From contig JAUSNX010000011.1 of the NCBI GenBank assembly GCA_030656015.1, positions 1 through 57,788 of the forward strand: 57,788 nt of DNA. Reading direction: 5' to 3'. Below are positions 18,200-27,281 of this stretch, in pieces; the stretch's first letter is position 1, and each line of letters starts with the position of its first letter. The notes beneath the pieces were generated by a model. That model did no database searches, was not told the DNA's origin, and saw only the letters and a program-made list of their open reading frames with translations. The position numbers and the translations under genes are program-made. This stretch comes from Methanobacteriaceae archaeon. GTDB lineage: Archaea; Methanobacteriota; Methanobacteria; Methanobacteriales; Methanobacteriaceae.

Positions 18200-18493
18200 A
18201 TGCTGGTAAAAGTAGTTGATTATGGCAAAAAAGAATCTGATGACGAAAATCTAGAAGAGTTAAATTACGTAAAATATAAGGTCAGTGGATTGGATGATGA
18301 TTCTCAGAAGAAATTGATTGAGAATCTGGATGAAGAAACAGAGATAGTTTCGGGTTATCTAATGATAATGGTTTATTATAAAAAAGAATATTTCCCCTTT
18401 GGATCTAATGATGCAGCTATTAAACCAGAAGATTTTATTGCTCGAGATGAGATTGAAATGACTGTTTTCTTGTCGGCAGTTCTGGAAGAATAA
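18200..18493 (+). CDS. Hypothetical protein in the MetX-like operon (97 aa)
   Basis: Not recognised. A small acidic soluble protein with predicted alternating strands and a helix, including an aromatic segment MVYYKKEYFPFGS in the middle. It has one of the strongest ribosome sites of the window (AGGAGGGTTTTAAT before ATG) and starts 12 bases after the MetX-like gene, so it is translated from the same mRNA. It may be a partner of that enzyme, but nothing in the sequence proves it. Confidence 0.7.
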   Translation: MLVKVVDYGKKESDDENLEELNYVKYKVSGLDDDSQKKLIENLDEETEIVSGYLMIMVYYKKEYFPFGSNDAAIKPEDFIARDEIEMTVFLSAVLEE

Positions 18494-18541
18494 CTTGATA
18501 ATCTTTTTTTAACAATGTCTCTATTTATTTAATTCTTTTTT

Positions 18542-19939
18542 CTAATTATATTGTTTATCCGGCCTCTTTTTTAAAACCAGTAAAAATATTAAAATAGTCC
18601 CTATAATGCTTAGAATAAAGAATATGGAAAATGTAATCTTTTGGCTGGATATAAATGCTGCAAATTGGGATGGAATAACTTCTAATCCTCCCAAGGTCCC
18701 GGAAAATATTAAAAGCAAAATACCTAAACTTAAAAGCTGACCAGTAAAAATCACTGTGGACATGACTGCTGATGCGGAACCATAAAACTCGCGATCAATG
18801 GAACTCATAAAGATATTGGTGTTTGGGGAAGAAAATAATGCATTTCCCAGACCTAAAATTATTGATAAAGCAATTATATATGTCATGCTGGTTTCAAATC
18901 CAATAAAAATTGCTAATAATAGTCCAATGCAGGATAATATTATGCCGACTAATGCAATGGGGGCACCATAGATTCTATCAGAAAGCCTACCTGCAAATGG
19001 TGATACTAATGCCACAGTGAGTGGCTGAATGACTAGCAATATTCCTACAACCACGGGACTCAAAGATTGGACGTATTGCAGATAAAGGCTTATTAAAGTC
19101 CAGATAGCTGAAGTTGAAGTTATCATTAAAAGAGTAGATGCACTAGAAATAGCTGGAACAACTTTTTTAAATATTCTGGGATTAATAATCGGTTTTGGTG
19201 TTTTTAACTCTAAAATTATAAATCCTACTAACAATAAAAGTCCTAAAATTACTAATAACTGTCCATAAGTACTAAATATGTTGGTAAAACCATATAAAAG
19301 AATTATTATGGTGGGCACATAAACCAAGGTCCCCTTTAAATCAAAACTTTCTCCTTTAGAACCTATCCAATCGGTTTTTATTTTTAAAAAGATTAAAACA
19401 AGGATTATCAAACCAACAGGTATATTAAATAAAAATATACTTCTCCAACCAAAGGTCTGGGTTAAAAAACCACCTAATAATGGCCCGGTCAGAAGTCCAA
19501 TATAAACTGAGGTCACATAAATTCCAAAATACTCTCCCCGAGACCCCAGGGGAAATACTGAGCTTAGTATGGCCACCCCCGTACCGAATATCATAGAACA
19601 ACCCACACCTTGCATGAAACTGAATACTATCAAATAATTTGCTGATGGGGAGAAAAAAGCCATAAATGAGGCAAATGTAAATAAACCAACACCCAAGGTG
19701 AAAATCTTTTTTCTCCCATAAATATCTCCTAAACGCCCAAAAGGCAGTATTAATGCAGCATTGGCTAATATGAATGCGGTGGGTATCCATCCTAAAATAA
19801 CCAAGTCTAATGAGAATTCTCGCCCAATGGATGGGAGAGAAACATTTAATGCCGCACCCATATATGGTATTAGGAAAGCTCCCATAACAACAACTGCTAA
19901 GACATAGAAAGAGCTTTTCTGATCAAGTATTTTTGCCAT
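18542..19939 (-). CDS. MFS transporter of the DHA2 (14-segment) drug-efflux type
   Basis: A 465-residue membrane transporter with about 14 hydrophobic segments. Family motifs are visible: motif A as GRLGDIYGRKKIFTLG near residue 70, motif C-like GVAILSSVFPLGSRGEYFG and LLGGFLTQTFGWRSIF, and a second half beginning near residue 260. Length and segment count fit the proton-driven multidrug exporters EmrB/QacA. The substrate is unknown. No regulator lies next to it. Upstream there is only a weak ribosome site. Confidence 0.93.
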   Translation of the reverse strand: MAKILDQKSSFYVLAVVVMGAFLIPYMGAALNVSLPSIGREFSLDLVILGWIPTAFILANAALILPFGRLGDIYGRKKIFTLGVGLFTFASFMAFFSPSANYLIVFSFMQGVGCSMIFGTGVAILSSVFPLGSRGEYFGIYVTSVYIGLLTGPLLGGFLTQTFGWRSIFLFNIPVGLIILVLIFLKIKTDWIGSKGESFDLKGTLVYVPTIIILLYGFTNIFSTYGQLLVILGLLLLVGFIILELKTPKPIINPRIFKKVVPAISSASTLLMITSTSAIWTLISLYLQYVQSLSPVVVGILLVIQPLTVALVSPFAGRLSDRIYGAPIALVGIILSCIGLLLAIFIGFETSMTYIIALSIILGLGNALFSSPNTNIFMSSIDREFYGSASAVMSTVIFTGQLLSLGILLLIFSGTLGGLEVIPSQFAAFISSQKITFSIFFILSIIGTILIFLLVLKKRPDKQYN

Positions 19940-20064
19940 AACAACACTTTTAAATATTTTTTTAAATAATTCATTAATTATTATTTAATTTGGTTAATAT
20001 GAAATTCAGATCAGTCCTGTTTATCATATTTCCATGATAATAATACTTATTAATTATAATTATA

Positions 20065-20844
20065 TCATAATTTCTGTTTGTTTGGACAGTAATAGGTGGT
20101 ACGGCCTCCAACCTTTATTATATCTAATTTCTCACCATTAGGACATTCTCCTTTAGGGTATCGATGGGCCAATAGGAAATTTTCAGGAAAATTGCGGGGA
20201 CTATCATTAACTTCTATGGCCTTTTTTAGAACCCAGACCATATTATCATATAATTTATTCTGCTCATCATTTTCTATCTGATCGGCCTTTTTTAAAGGAT
20301 GTATTCCGCTTTGAAATAATATTTCATCAGCATATAGGTTCCCTATCCCTGCTAAAAATTGCTGATTAATTAAAAGAGGTTTTATATGCCCACTTCTTCT
20401 TTTAAACAATTTTTTAAATGATGATAAACTTATTTCTAATGCATCAGGCCCTAAATTCTTTTTATTAATAAAATCAGAGATATTTTCACTAATACTAATT
20501 TTACCGAATTTTCTTGAATCATCAAAATCTAAGACATTACCATTTTTAAATAAAAATGAAATTCTGCTATGGGGATTGATTCCTTCATTTTTTGGATGAT
20601 ATTTAAAAAAACCAGTCATACCAAAATGAAAAATCAGGAATTTATTATCTGAAGTTGATGCAAAGAGATATTTTCCATATCTTGAACTGGAAACAAAATA
20701 TCTATTTACCAATTCTTTTATATTATTTTCAGATATATCAAAAAGTATTTCGGGGTTATTGATATTAATTTCTTTTATTTCCTGATTCAAGGATGTTGAA
20801 TCAAAATATTGCTTGAATATTTCTAAACTTGGTAGTTCTGGCAT
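20065..20844 (-). CDS. Fpg/Nei-family DNA glycosylase with degenerate zinc finger
   Basis: A 259-residue DNA glycosylase/AP lyase of the Fpg (MutM)/Nei family, which excises oxidised bases. The catalytic N-terminus PELPSLE is intact (P2 and E3 after Met removal), with K58 in the beta-hairpin position, the HFGMTG strand, DSRKFGK, and the helix-two-turn-helix FLAGIGNLYADEIL (163-176). The C-terminal beta-hairpin finger keeps only two cysteines, C234 and C253; positions expected for the others hold G237 and K256. It may therefore fold without zinc. The start follows GAGGCCAAAT. Confidence 0.9.
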   Translation of the reverse strand: MPELPSLEIFKQYFDSTSLNQEIKEININNPEILFDISENNIKELVNRYFVSSSRYGKYLFASTSDNKFLIFHFGMTGFFKYHPKNEGINPHSRISFLFKNGNVLDFDDSRKFGKISISENISDFINKKNLGPDALEISLSSFKKLFKRRSGHIKPLLINQQFLAGIGNLYADEILFQSGIHPLKKADQIENDEQNKLYDNMVWVLKKAIEVNDSPRNFPENFLLAHRYPKGECPNGEKLDIIKVGGRTTYYCPNKQKL

Positions 20845-20917
20845 ATTTGGCCTCGCAAATAAGGAAATAATTTAGTTAAAATAAAAATGAAATAGTATAA
20901 TAGAAAATTAAGGATTT

Positions 20918-21325
20918 TTAACCAATATTTTTTAAATGTTCATTGAATTCTTTTCGGTGACGTTTTTCTTCATCTATAATATGTTTTAAAACACCAACTA
21001 CTTCTTCATCATCAATTATTTCAACTTGCCTTTGGTATTCATCGATGCCTTCGGTTTCTTTTTCAATTTGAAGTTTTAGTTGAGTTATTAAATCATCAGA
21101 ACTGAAATCTAATTCTCTATGTTCCATAGTTGGTTTGCCTCCCCTTTTAACTATTAAATCGGCTAACCACCACATATGTCTCATTTCATCTACAGATATG
21201 GCCTCTGTAAGTCGGCTGACTTCACAATCTTTAATAATAAATGAATTATAGGCATAAACCATGGTAGCTTCCAGTTCATGAACAAAATCAATGTTTAAAA
21301 GCTTTATTATTTCTTCATTATCCAT
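20918..21325 (-). CDS. Ferritin-like diiron protein
   Basis: A 135-residue four-helix-bundle protein of the ferritin/rubrerythrin superfamily. Diiron ligands are suggested by E in HELEATMVYAY, E-x2-H in DEMRHMWW, and a second pair E in EKETEGIDEY and E-x2-H in DEEKRHRKEF. It could store iron or reduce peroxide. The frame extends 20 codons upstream, but the ATG at 21325 has a clear GGAGG seven bases before it and fits the family start, so I chose it. There is no rubredoxin domain. Confidence 0.87.
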   Translation of the reverse strand: MDNEEIIKLLNIDFVHELEATMVYAYNSFIIKDCEVSRLTEAISVDEMRHMWWLADLIVKRGGKPTMEHRELDFSSDDLITQLKLQIEKETEGIDEYQRQVEIIDDEEVVGVLKHIIDEEKRHRKEFNEHLKNIG

Positions 21326-21476
21326 TAAATTTCCTCCATAGTACGTTATAATCATATTCTTAACGTATGTTTGATTATTACTCAATCAAACTAAATTTAT
21401 TAATCTAATAAAAATATTTACTGAGTTATAATATTATTATGGAATAATCAATTTAATTAAGCTATACTTTAATGAA

Positions 21477-22241
21477 CTAAATTTTATAAACACGTAAAAA
21501 TTCTTCTAAATCTTCAACTTCTCCAAATTTAAGCGTATTTATGGCCTTTTGGCATATCTGCAGGCTCTCCATATCATTATTGTTCAAAATATTTTTTTCA
21601 AGGAGTTTTTTAATCAAAAAATCAAGAGTATTATCATTTTTTATCAAATCTTTTTTCAAGGCTTCTAATTCTGGATTGATGGGTGAGTAACTTTTAAATG
21701 TGTCATAAATATCTTCATATAACAATAATGCACATTTAATCACATCTTCATTTCTAGACCATATGATTCTTTCAAAACGCATATCCTTTGTTTCTTTAGA
21801 AATACCACTTCTAATAACCTTAAAATATCCTTTTTGATAGTATAATTCTTCAATCTTTTTCCAGGCATCTAGTTTTAGTTCAGCTATGGCCTTTATAATC
21901 AGAGAATCGCCTTTTGAACCATCTATTTTTTCATTATAATCTTTTGGTTTAATATTTAAATTGTTTAATTCCAGATAATCTATTTTAAGATCTTCAATTT
22001 CTTCTATTTCTAGCATATATCGAATTACTGGATTTCCTTCAGTATAATAATATGAAGAATTTTTAACTATCCATGGCTTTCTGTTTTCTTTGGAAAAAAT
22101 TGTTTCTGGAACTTTCTTTTGATTATAAACCTGAAAATGTATTTTTAGTTTTTCTAGTGTCCTTCCAGTATGTTTTGACTTAATTTTTTGCCTTTTTTCA
22201 ACTTCTGCTTTAACTTCATGTTTCCCAATCATGAAAAGCAT
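21477..22241 (-). CDS. Hypothetical protein, charged, 254 aa
   Basis: Not recognised. A soluble, highly charged protein. Residues about 1-95 look beta-rich, 105-180 mixed with IIWSRNEDVIKCALLLYEDIYD, and 195-254 helical and Asn/Lys/Leu-rich. No catalytic motif, cysteine cluster or membrane segment is seen. The start at 22241 is preceded by AGGGGGTTTTTTA. It is divergent from the YgjP-like peptidase gene, with 193 bases between. Confidence 0.65.
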   Translation of the reverse strand: MLFMIGKHEVKAEVEKRQKIKSKHTGRTLEKLKIHFQVYNQKKVPETIFSKENRKPWIVKNSSYYYTEGNPVIRYMLEIEEIEDLKIDYLELNNLNIKPKDYNEKIDGSKGDSLIIKAIAELKLDAWKKIEELYYQKGYFKVIRSGISKETKDMRFERIIWSRNEDVIKCALLLYEDIYDTFKSYSPINPELEALKKDLIKNDNTLDFLIKKLLEKNILNNNDMESLQICQKAINTLKFGEVEDLEEFLRVYKI

Positions 22242-22434
22242 TAAAAAACCCCCTATGATAAATACCGAATAAACAATATAAATTATTATATAGATACTAT
22301 TTTATTTTTCAAGACAAATAAATTTTATTAGAAAAGTTGCAATTTTCCTTGAATTTGCTTCTTAAAGCCAGTATTTTTGATTATTAAATTTATTAATTGA
22401 GATCAACTAAATTATAACACTAAAAAGGATTCAA

Positions 22435-23001
22435 ATGAGCGAAAATATTTTAATTGAGAATATGGAGATTGAATACACTATTATTCGTAGAAAAATTAAA
22501 AACCCGCGTATGGAATTTAAAACGGGAAGCTTAGTTTTAATTTTACCAAAAAACTATAAAGATCACAAAAAACTTATTGAAAAGCATAAAAATTGGATTT
22601 ATAATAAGTTAGATCTAATTGAAAAGTCAAAGACTTGTTATTTAAACATGAATCGGAGTGAAAATGATCTAAAAACTGAAATTCACCTTTGGGTAGAATA
22701 TTATTCTGGGATCATGGAACTAAATCCCGGAAATATTTCTTTTCGCCAAATGAAAAAAAGATGGGGGAGCTGTGATGGCAAAAGAAACCTTAAATTTAAT
22801 ACTAGGCTGAGATATCTTCCGGGGGATCTTATAGAGTATATAGTTTTTCACGAATTAAGCCATTTGCTTGAATTTGGTCATAATAAGGATTTTTGGCAAA
22901 TAATCCATCTTAAATTTCCAGATTATAAGAAAAAAGACCAGAAACTTTCTATGTACTGGTTTGCAATCATGGCCCACACAAATAACTTCAAAAATCCTTA
23001 A
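22435..23001 (+). CDS. YgjP-like (DUF45) metallopeptidase domain protein
   Basis: A 188-residue protein of the YgjP/DUF45 family, gluzincin-like zinc peptidases. The zinc motif is HELSH (H139, E140, H143) with a third ligand H149 in FGHNKDFW. Upstream is the family signature RWGSCDGKRNLKFN (109-122). It is soluble. The family is often encoded near restriction-modification genes, but none is seen here. AAAAGGATTCAA precedes the ATG. Confidence 0.88.
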   Translation: MSENILIENMEIEYTIIRRKIKNPRMEFKTGSLVLILPKNYKDHKKLIEKHKNWIYNKLDLIEKSKTCYLNMNRSENDLKTEIHLWVEYYSGIMELNPGNISFRQMKKRWGSCDGKRNLKFNTRLRYLPGDLIEYIVFHELSHLLEFGHNKDFWQIIHLKFPDYKKKDQKLSMYWFAIMAHTNNFKNP

Positions 23002-23090
23002 TTTTTTTTCTTAATAGTATGCTAATTTCATATTAATTTAATATAATGATAAAAATAAATTATTAATGTAAGAATTATTAGGTAAATTTT

Positions 23091-23123
23091 AAGAATAATT
23101 AAAGAAATTATTTAATTATTCTT
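23091..23123. terminator. Hairpin between convergent ygjP-like and nadA genes
   Basis: AAGAATAATTA (23091-23101) pairs perfectly with TAATTATTCTT (23113-23123) over an 11-nt loop. The 3' arm can instead pair with a near-identical copy of the 5' arm at 23068-23080 (one mismatch). It sits between two converging genes, so it may aid 3'-end formation. No long T-run follows, and AT-rich sequence makes such pairing easier by chance. Confidence 0.35.
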
Positions 23124-23145
23124 ACATAATTAATTAAATTCCCTA

Positions 23146-24063
23146 TTATCCAGAGAGTTCTAACATTTTTTCCACAGCCTTCAAGGCCTTAGAAGCAATA
23201 TCTTCCGGAACACTAACTATAAATTCTTCATTTAAAAGAGAATTTTTTACTTTTTCCAGGCTATGAAGTTTCATATTTTCACAAATGGCCTCGTCAAAAG
23301 CAGGTATTGGGTTCTTTTTCGGATTTTCTCTTTTGATTCGGGTACTCATATCTACTTCAGTCCCGATTATAAATGTGTCCTTAGAAGATTCTTGAACCTG
23401 TTTTAACATCCCACCGGTACTTAAAACATGGTCTCCAACTTCTTGAACTTCAGGATCGCACTCTGGATGCACCAGAACTTCAGCATCAGGATATTTTTCC
23501 TTCATGATTAAAATATCGGCTGGATTGAACATTTTGTGGACGTAGCAATGTCCCTTTTCGGGTATGGGGATTATTTCTTTATCCGTATGCTGAGATACAA
23601 ACCATGCCAGATTTCTATCAGGTCCAAATAAAATGGTGTCTTCTTTTAGACTTTCCACTACTTTAAGTGCATTGGCAGAGGTACAAAGAACATCGGCCTC
23701 AGCTTTAGCTTCTGCTAGTGTATTGACATAGAGAACAACTGCAGCATCTGGATAAACTTTTTTAGCTTTCTTAACTTCTTCTGCAGGGAGCATATGGGCC
23801 ATGGGACATTCTGCATCTGCATCAGGTATCACAATTTTTTTATCTGGGTTCAGAATAAATGCCGTTTCCGCCATAAAATCTACTCCACAGAAAACCACAA
23901 GGTCTTTATCTTTTATTTTGGAGGCCTTTATACAAAGTTCCAGGGAATCACCAATAAAATCAGCAATTTCTTGTATTTCTCCGGGTTGGTAATTGTGGGA
24001 TAATATGATTGCGTTTTTTTCTTTTTTAAGTTTTATAATCTCTTTCTGTAGTTGATTAATCAT
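23146..24063 (-). CDS. nadA: Quinolinate synthase NadA
   Basis: NadA condenses iminoaspartate with dihydroxyacetone phosphate to quinolinate in NAD synthesis, using a 4Fe-4S cluster. The 305-residue length and motifs fit: ILSHNYQPGEIQEIADFIGD near the start, HPECDPEV, and three cluster cysteines C86, C173 and C261 at the spacing known from archaeal NadA. It is soluble. nadC, the next enzyme, lies 4.4 kb away on the opposite strand. The aspartate oxidase or dehydrogenase partner is not in the window. Confidence 0.97.
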   Translation of the reverse strand: MINQLQKEIIKLKKEKNAIILSHNYQPGEIQEIADFIGDSLELCIKASKIKDKDLVVFCGVDFMAETAFILNPDKKIVIPDADAECPMAHMLPAEEVKKAKKVYPDAAVVLYVNTLAEAKAEADVLCTSANALKVVESLKEDTILFGPDRNLAWFVSQHTDKEIIPIPEKGHCYVHKMFNPADILIMKEKYPDAEVLVHPECDPEVQEVGDHVLSTGGMLKQVQESSKDTFIIGTEVDMSTRIKRENPKKNPIPAFDEAICENMKLHSLEKVKNSLLNEEFIVSVPEDIASKALKAVEKMLELSG

Positions 24064-24484
24064 TTTATCGCCTTATACGATTTGAAAGATAATAAGCTCA
24101 GTATTAATGAGTTGAAGATAAATTAACAGAGTATTAAGATTTATATATTCCTATATTATTCACGATATCAATAAAATTGTCAAGATCTTCATCTAAAATC
24201 ATTTAATAATCGTGGATTATTGATTTATAATAGTATTAGGTCATTAATAATTTTAATTTATATTAATATAGATTAAATAATGATTTTATTATAATTAGGC
24301 TAGAACACATATAAAAATCTTTCAAGTTTTTTTATTTGGCTAAATTAGATTAATAGATTAAATTAAAAGTAAAATAAAAATATTATAATAATTTTAATTT
24401 AAAGAATTATTAAACATATATAAAAAAAAATGAAATTATTTTTTTACTTTTTTATTTCTTATTTTTTTATATTTTTAGAGATAT
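24064..24484. other. Gene-free AT-rich spacer upstream of nadA
   Basis: These 421 bases separate nadA from the end of the large Roadblock gene, which lies on the same strand. The nadA-proximal end should hold the nadA promoter (a TATATA element near 24144-24149 reads on either strand). The Roadblock-proximal end (24420-24480) is a run of A and T tracts that may act as that gene's terminator. No coding frame or convincing RNA structure is seen. Confidence 0.4.
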
Positions 24485-25720
24485 TTAAGAAACTAAAAGT
24501 TTTCTAAGCTCTGGATGTATTTTTTCTTTTATTCCCAGCTCTTCCATAGCGGGGCCAAAAGAATCATATATCTTTTTGAATTCTTGCCTAATCATTCCCC
24601 TAAATGCATCATATCCCATTACTCTGCCGTATTTGTCGGTAATGGAAGATATTATAATGGTGAAATCATCAATTGTTTTTTCACTTCGCTCTTCTAATGG
24701 GAATTTTTCGAGGTTTTTCCGGATTATATCGAACTGTAGTGCCGAATTACTTCTCACATCCACACCATCTAATAATTCAGGACAATCATCATAGGGAATT
24801 GAATTTTTAAGCATTCCTCTGGCTGGTGCAGTTCCCATAATTTTGCTGGCCCCAATGGACATGGCCAGAAGTACGGATTCATAAATATCCGTAATTAATC
24901 TGGACTTTTCTTCTAGATTTTCAGGAACAGAAACGCTTTCAGGCAGTGGGGGGAATGATAATGGTGGTCTTATAACTGGTATTTCCATTTTTTGAGGTTT
25001 CAAATCCTCTGATTCTTTAGATGGGCCTTTAATATCTAATTTTTTAACAACATCTATTTCTGGAGGTTTTTTAATTTCTTCAGATGATTCAAAAGATTTT
25101 TGTGAGGATAATATTTCTGTATCCGTTTGATCTTTTAAATAATCTGCTGTAGCTTGTGAAGGACTTTTTGATACTTTAGATTCATTGCTAGCTTCAATAA
25201 TCTCTCGTTCCACTTCTTTAACTGGTGGAACTGTTATCTCTTCTTCTACTTTTAATTCTTTAGACGGTTTGGACTCTGCTTTTAAATCGACTTTAACCTC
25301 AGCAACAGGTTCTGGAATAGGCTCAATTTCTACATAATCGGATATGTCCCTTATTTCTTTCATTTCTTTTATTAAATTAGCTGATTTTTTAGAAGAAAGA
25401 ATAACCATCCCAATATTTGCTTTAATATTCGTTAAAACTACTAAATGAGCTTTTCTGAGGCTTAAAAAAAGTGCTTTTCCTCTAACAGATTCAACAAGAA
25501 CTCTTTCAATTTGACCTTCTTTACTTAAATCGAGTAGCTTTTCTGAGGAACTGCTAATGATATTGGCCATAGATCCAAAAAGATCCACATCCTTGTATGA
25601 AAGGTTGCTGTATAAAATCTCTCCCTGATTGTCTACAACTAATGTCCCATCTACTCCAGTGATACTATTTACACTAGCTAAGGCTTTTTCTAACTTTGAT
25701 TTGAGTTCGGAATCTTTCAT
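24485..25720 (-). CDS. Large Roadblock/LC7-domain protein with linker and unique C-terminal domain
   Basis: A 411-residue soluble protein. Residues about 8-118 form a Roadblock/LC7 (MglB-like) domain: SVNSITGVDGTLVVDNQGEI, then SGS-like helix DLFGSMANIISSSSEKL, then VLVESVRGKALFLSLRK. A long Pro/Glu/Lys/Ser linker (about 135-275) is likely disordered. The C-terminal 130 residues (LITDIYESVLLAMSIGAS onward) form a separate helical domain I cannot name. Roadblock proteins regulate small GTPases or act as scaffolds; no GTPase gene is nearby. A short Roadblock paralogue is at 32258. AGGTAT precedes the ATG. Confidence 0.82.
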   Translation of the reverse strand: MKDSELKSKLEKALASVNSITGVDGTLVVDNQGEILYSNLSYKDVDLFGSMANIISSSSEKLLDLSKEGQIERVLVESVRGKALFLSLRKAHLVVLTNIKANIGMVILSSKKSANLIKEMKEIRDISDYVEIEPIPEPVAEVKVDLKAESKPSKELKVEEEITVPPVKEVEREIIEASNESKVSKSPSQATADYLKDQTDTEILSSQKSFESSEEIKKPPEIDVVKKLDIKGPSKESEDLKPQKMEIPVIRPPLSFPPLPESVSVPENLEEKSRLITDIYESVLLAMSIGASKIMGTAPARGMLKNSIPYDDCPELLDGVDVRSNSALQFDIIRKNLEKFPLEERSEKTIDDFTIIISSITDKYGRVMGYDAFRGMIRQEFKKIYDSFGPAMEELGIKEKIHPELRKLLVS

Positions 25721-25948
25721 GGGGATACCTGCCCTAAATAATCCTTTATAATATTTATAATAATTTTAATATAATCTTTATTTAATACTAGCTAATTCCT
25801 AACATTAATTACTATATTTATTCTCTTAACTTATAGTATAATAAATATATATCCTTGGCTATAAATTTTTATAATATTATAGATTATGTTATTGTTAATA
25901 CCAAAATTGTAATAAAAGATTAATTTAAATAAAAAATAGAAATTTTAC

Positions 25949-26548
25949 TTAGATATTTTCGGTTGAAACAAGTTTGCAATGCGTAATCCATGCCGCACTC
26001 TTTTTTCCTGGAGGATAACAAGTAATTAACATTAAACGGGCTTCTCCACTTTGGGCGAATTTTATAGGGTTTGTTTTATAATCCCATCGAATATCCTTTC
26101 CATTGGAACTTACTTTATATATGTATTTTTTTGAAAGAATCAGATCTTCTATTATAACTTGATCTCCTACTTTTAAAGTCCCTAATTTTTTAAATGGACC
26201 AGAATATGTAGTTCTATGTCCTAATAGTCCACATTGGCCAGGTTTTCCAGGGGAAACACTTTCACTATAATGATAAACCGAGTTATATGCATTTACAGTA
26301 TCAGAACGAATCCAACAATTTAGGCCTATTTTAGGAATAATTAATTTGGCTGTATTGGAGGCATAAACACTGTTTGTAGAACTAGTATCTGGATCTAGAA
26401 GGTTTTTAGGCGCGGTTTTATAATGCTCTAAAGCGGCCTGGGAATCTTTCATTTTCTGAAATTCATAATATCCAATTATTCCAATACCTGAAGAAATAAC
26501 AATACAAACAGCAATTATAGCTACAGAATAAGTTTTATATTTATTCAT
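25949..26548 (-). CDS. Sortase-family protein
   Basis: A 199-residue membrane-anchored sortase, a transpeptidase that attaches proteins to surface polymers. One N-terminal transmembrane helix (about 7-27) is followed by the sortase barrel: KLIIPKIGLNCWI, LLGHRTTYSGPFKKLG with catalytic H111, and RLMLITCYPPG with catalytic C177. The conserved Arg expected about ten residues after the Cys is not seen; W187 is at that place. It may be a divergent active enzyme or a non-catalytic relative. Its start overlaps the end of mscS by 8 bases, so it is the last gene of the rnz-mscS-sortase operon. Confidence 0.85.
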   Translation of the reverse strand: MNKYKTYSVAIIAVCIVISSGIGIIGYYEFQKMKDSQAALEHYKTAPKNLLDPDTSSTNSVYASNTAKLIIPKIGLNCWIRSDTVNAYNSVYHYSESVSPGKPGQCGLLGHRTTYSGPFKKLGTLKVGDQVIIEDLILSKKYIYKVSSNGKDIRWDYKTNPIKFAQSGEARLMLITCYPPGKKSAAWITHCKLVSTENI

Positions 26549-27281
26549 TTTCCCTAACCAAAATTTTTTTGAGCTCTTCAGCCATTAATGATCTGTAATG
26601 GGTCATTTGTTTTGGATTAGATGTCCATGCAGTAATTTTTGCTTTAACACCCACATCTGAAAGTTCTAATAACATTACTTTGGGTTTAGGACTCTTATTC
26701 ACCCAATCAAATTCTTCCAGGATTTTTTCAATATCAATAGTTAATTCTTCTAAATCAAATTTGTAGGGGATTGTAATTCCTAAATCGACTCTTCTCCGAT
26801 CCATATATGTATAATTGGAGTATGGACTGGTTGAAAAAGCTGAATTAGGTATGGTAATCACACTGTTATCTGGAGTAGTTATGGTGGTCACTCTAAAACC
26901 CACTTTGGTAACCTTTCCCTTTTGATTGGAAACGGCAATTGTATCTCCTACTTTAAAACTCTTATCTGCCAGTATAAACATTCCTGATATGAAATTGGCA
27001 ATTATGTCTCTGGAAGCAAACCCAACGGCCACACCAACTATCCCTAAACTGACAGCAATGCCAGTAATATCTATTCCCAGCTCTTTTAATATTAAACTAA
27101 TGGCAATGACGTAAATACTGTAGTTTATAATTTCTTGAAGAACTTGAATTACAGTAATATCAATATCCCATCTTTGGAATGTTTTTTTAAGGAAGTAAGT
27201 TACCCATTTAGTTATTATAATCGTGGCTATGATTGTAAAGAGAATCATAACTATATCTTTAAGGTAAGGATTAATTTCCAT
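26541..27281 (-). CDS. mscS: MscS-family mechanosensitive channel
   Basis: A 246-residue small-conductance mechanosensitive channel. Three membrane helices are seen at about 8-28, 48-68 and 75-100, the last being the Gly/Ala-rich pore helix (ITGIAVSLGIVGVAVGFAS). The beta domain follows with FKVGDTIAVSNQKGKVTKVGFRVT and PNSAFSTSPYSNYT. It gates under membrane tension to release solutes in osmotic downshock. The start overlaps rnz by 11 bases and the stop overlaps the sortase gene by 8 bases, which shows tight translational coupling. Confidence 0.93.
   Translation of the reverse strand: MEINPYLKDIVMILFTIIATIIITKWVTYFLKKTFQRWDIDITVIQVLQEIINYSIYVIAISLILKELGIDITGIAVSLGIVGVAVGFASRDIIANFISGMFILADKSFKVGDTIAVSNQKGKVTKVGFRVTTITTPDNSVITIPNSAFSTSPYSNYTYMDRRRVDLGITIPYKFDLEELTIDIEKILEEFDWVNKSPKPKVMLLELSDVGVKAKITAWTSNPKQMTHYRSLMAEELKKILVRENE

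Noticed and set aside
24404-24484. A/T tracts as an origin of replication element
   Set aside because: No repeated origin-recognition-box-like motif or Orc1/Cdc6 gene is nearby; it is better seen as spacer and terminator.
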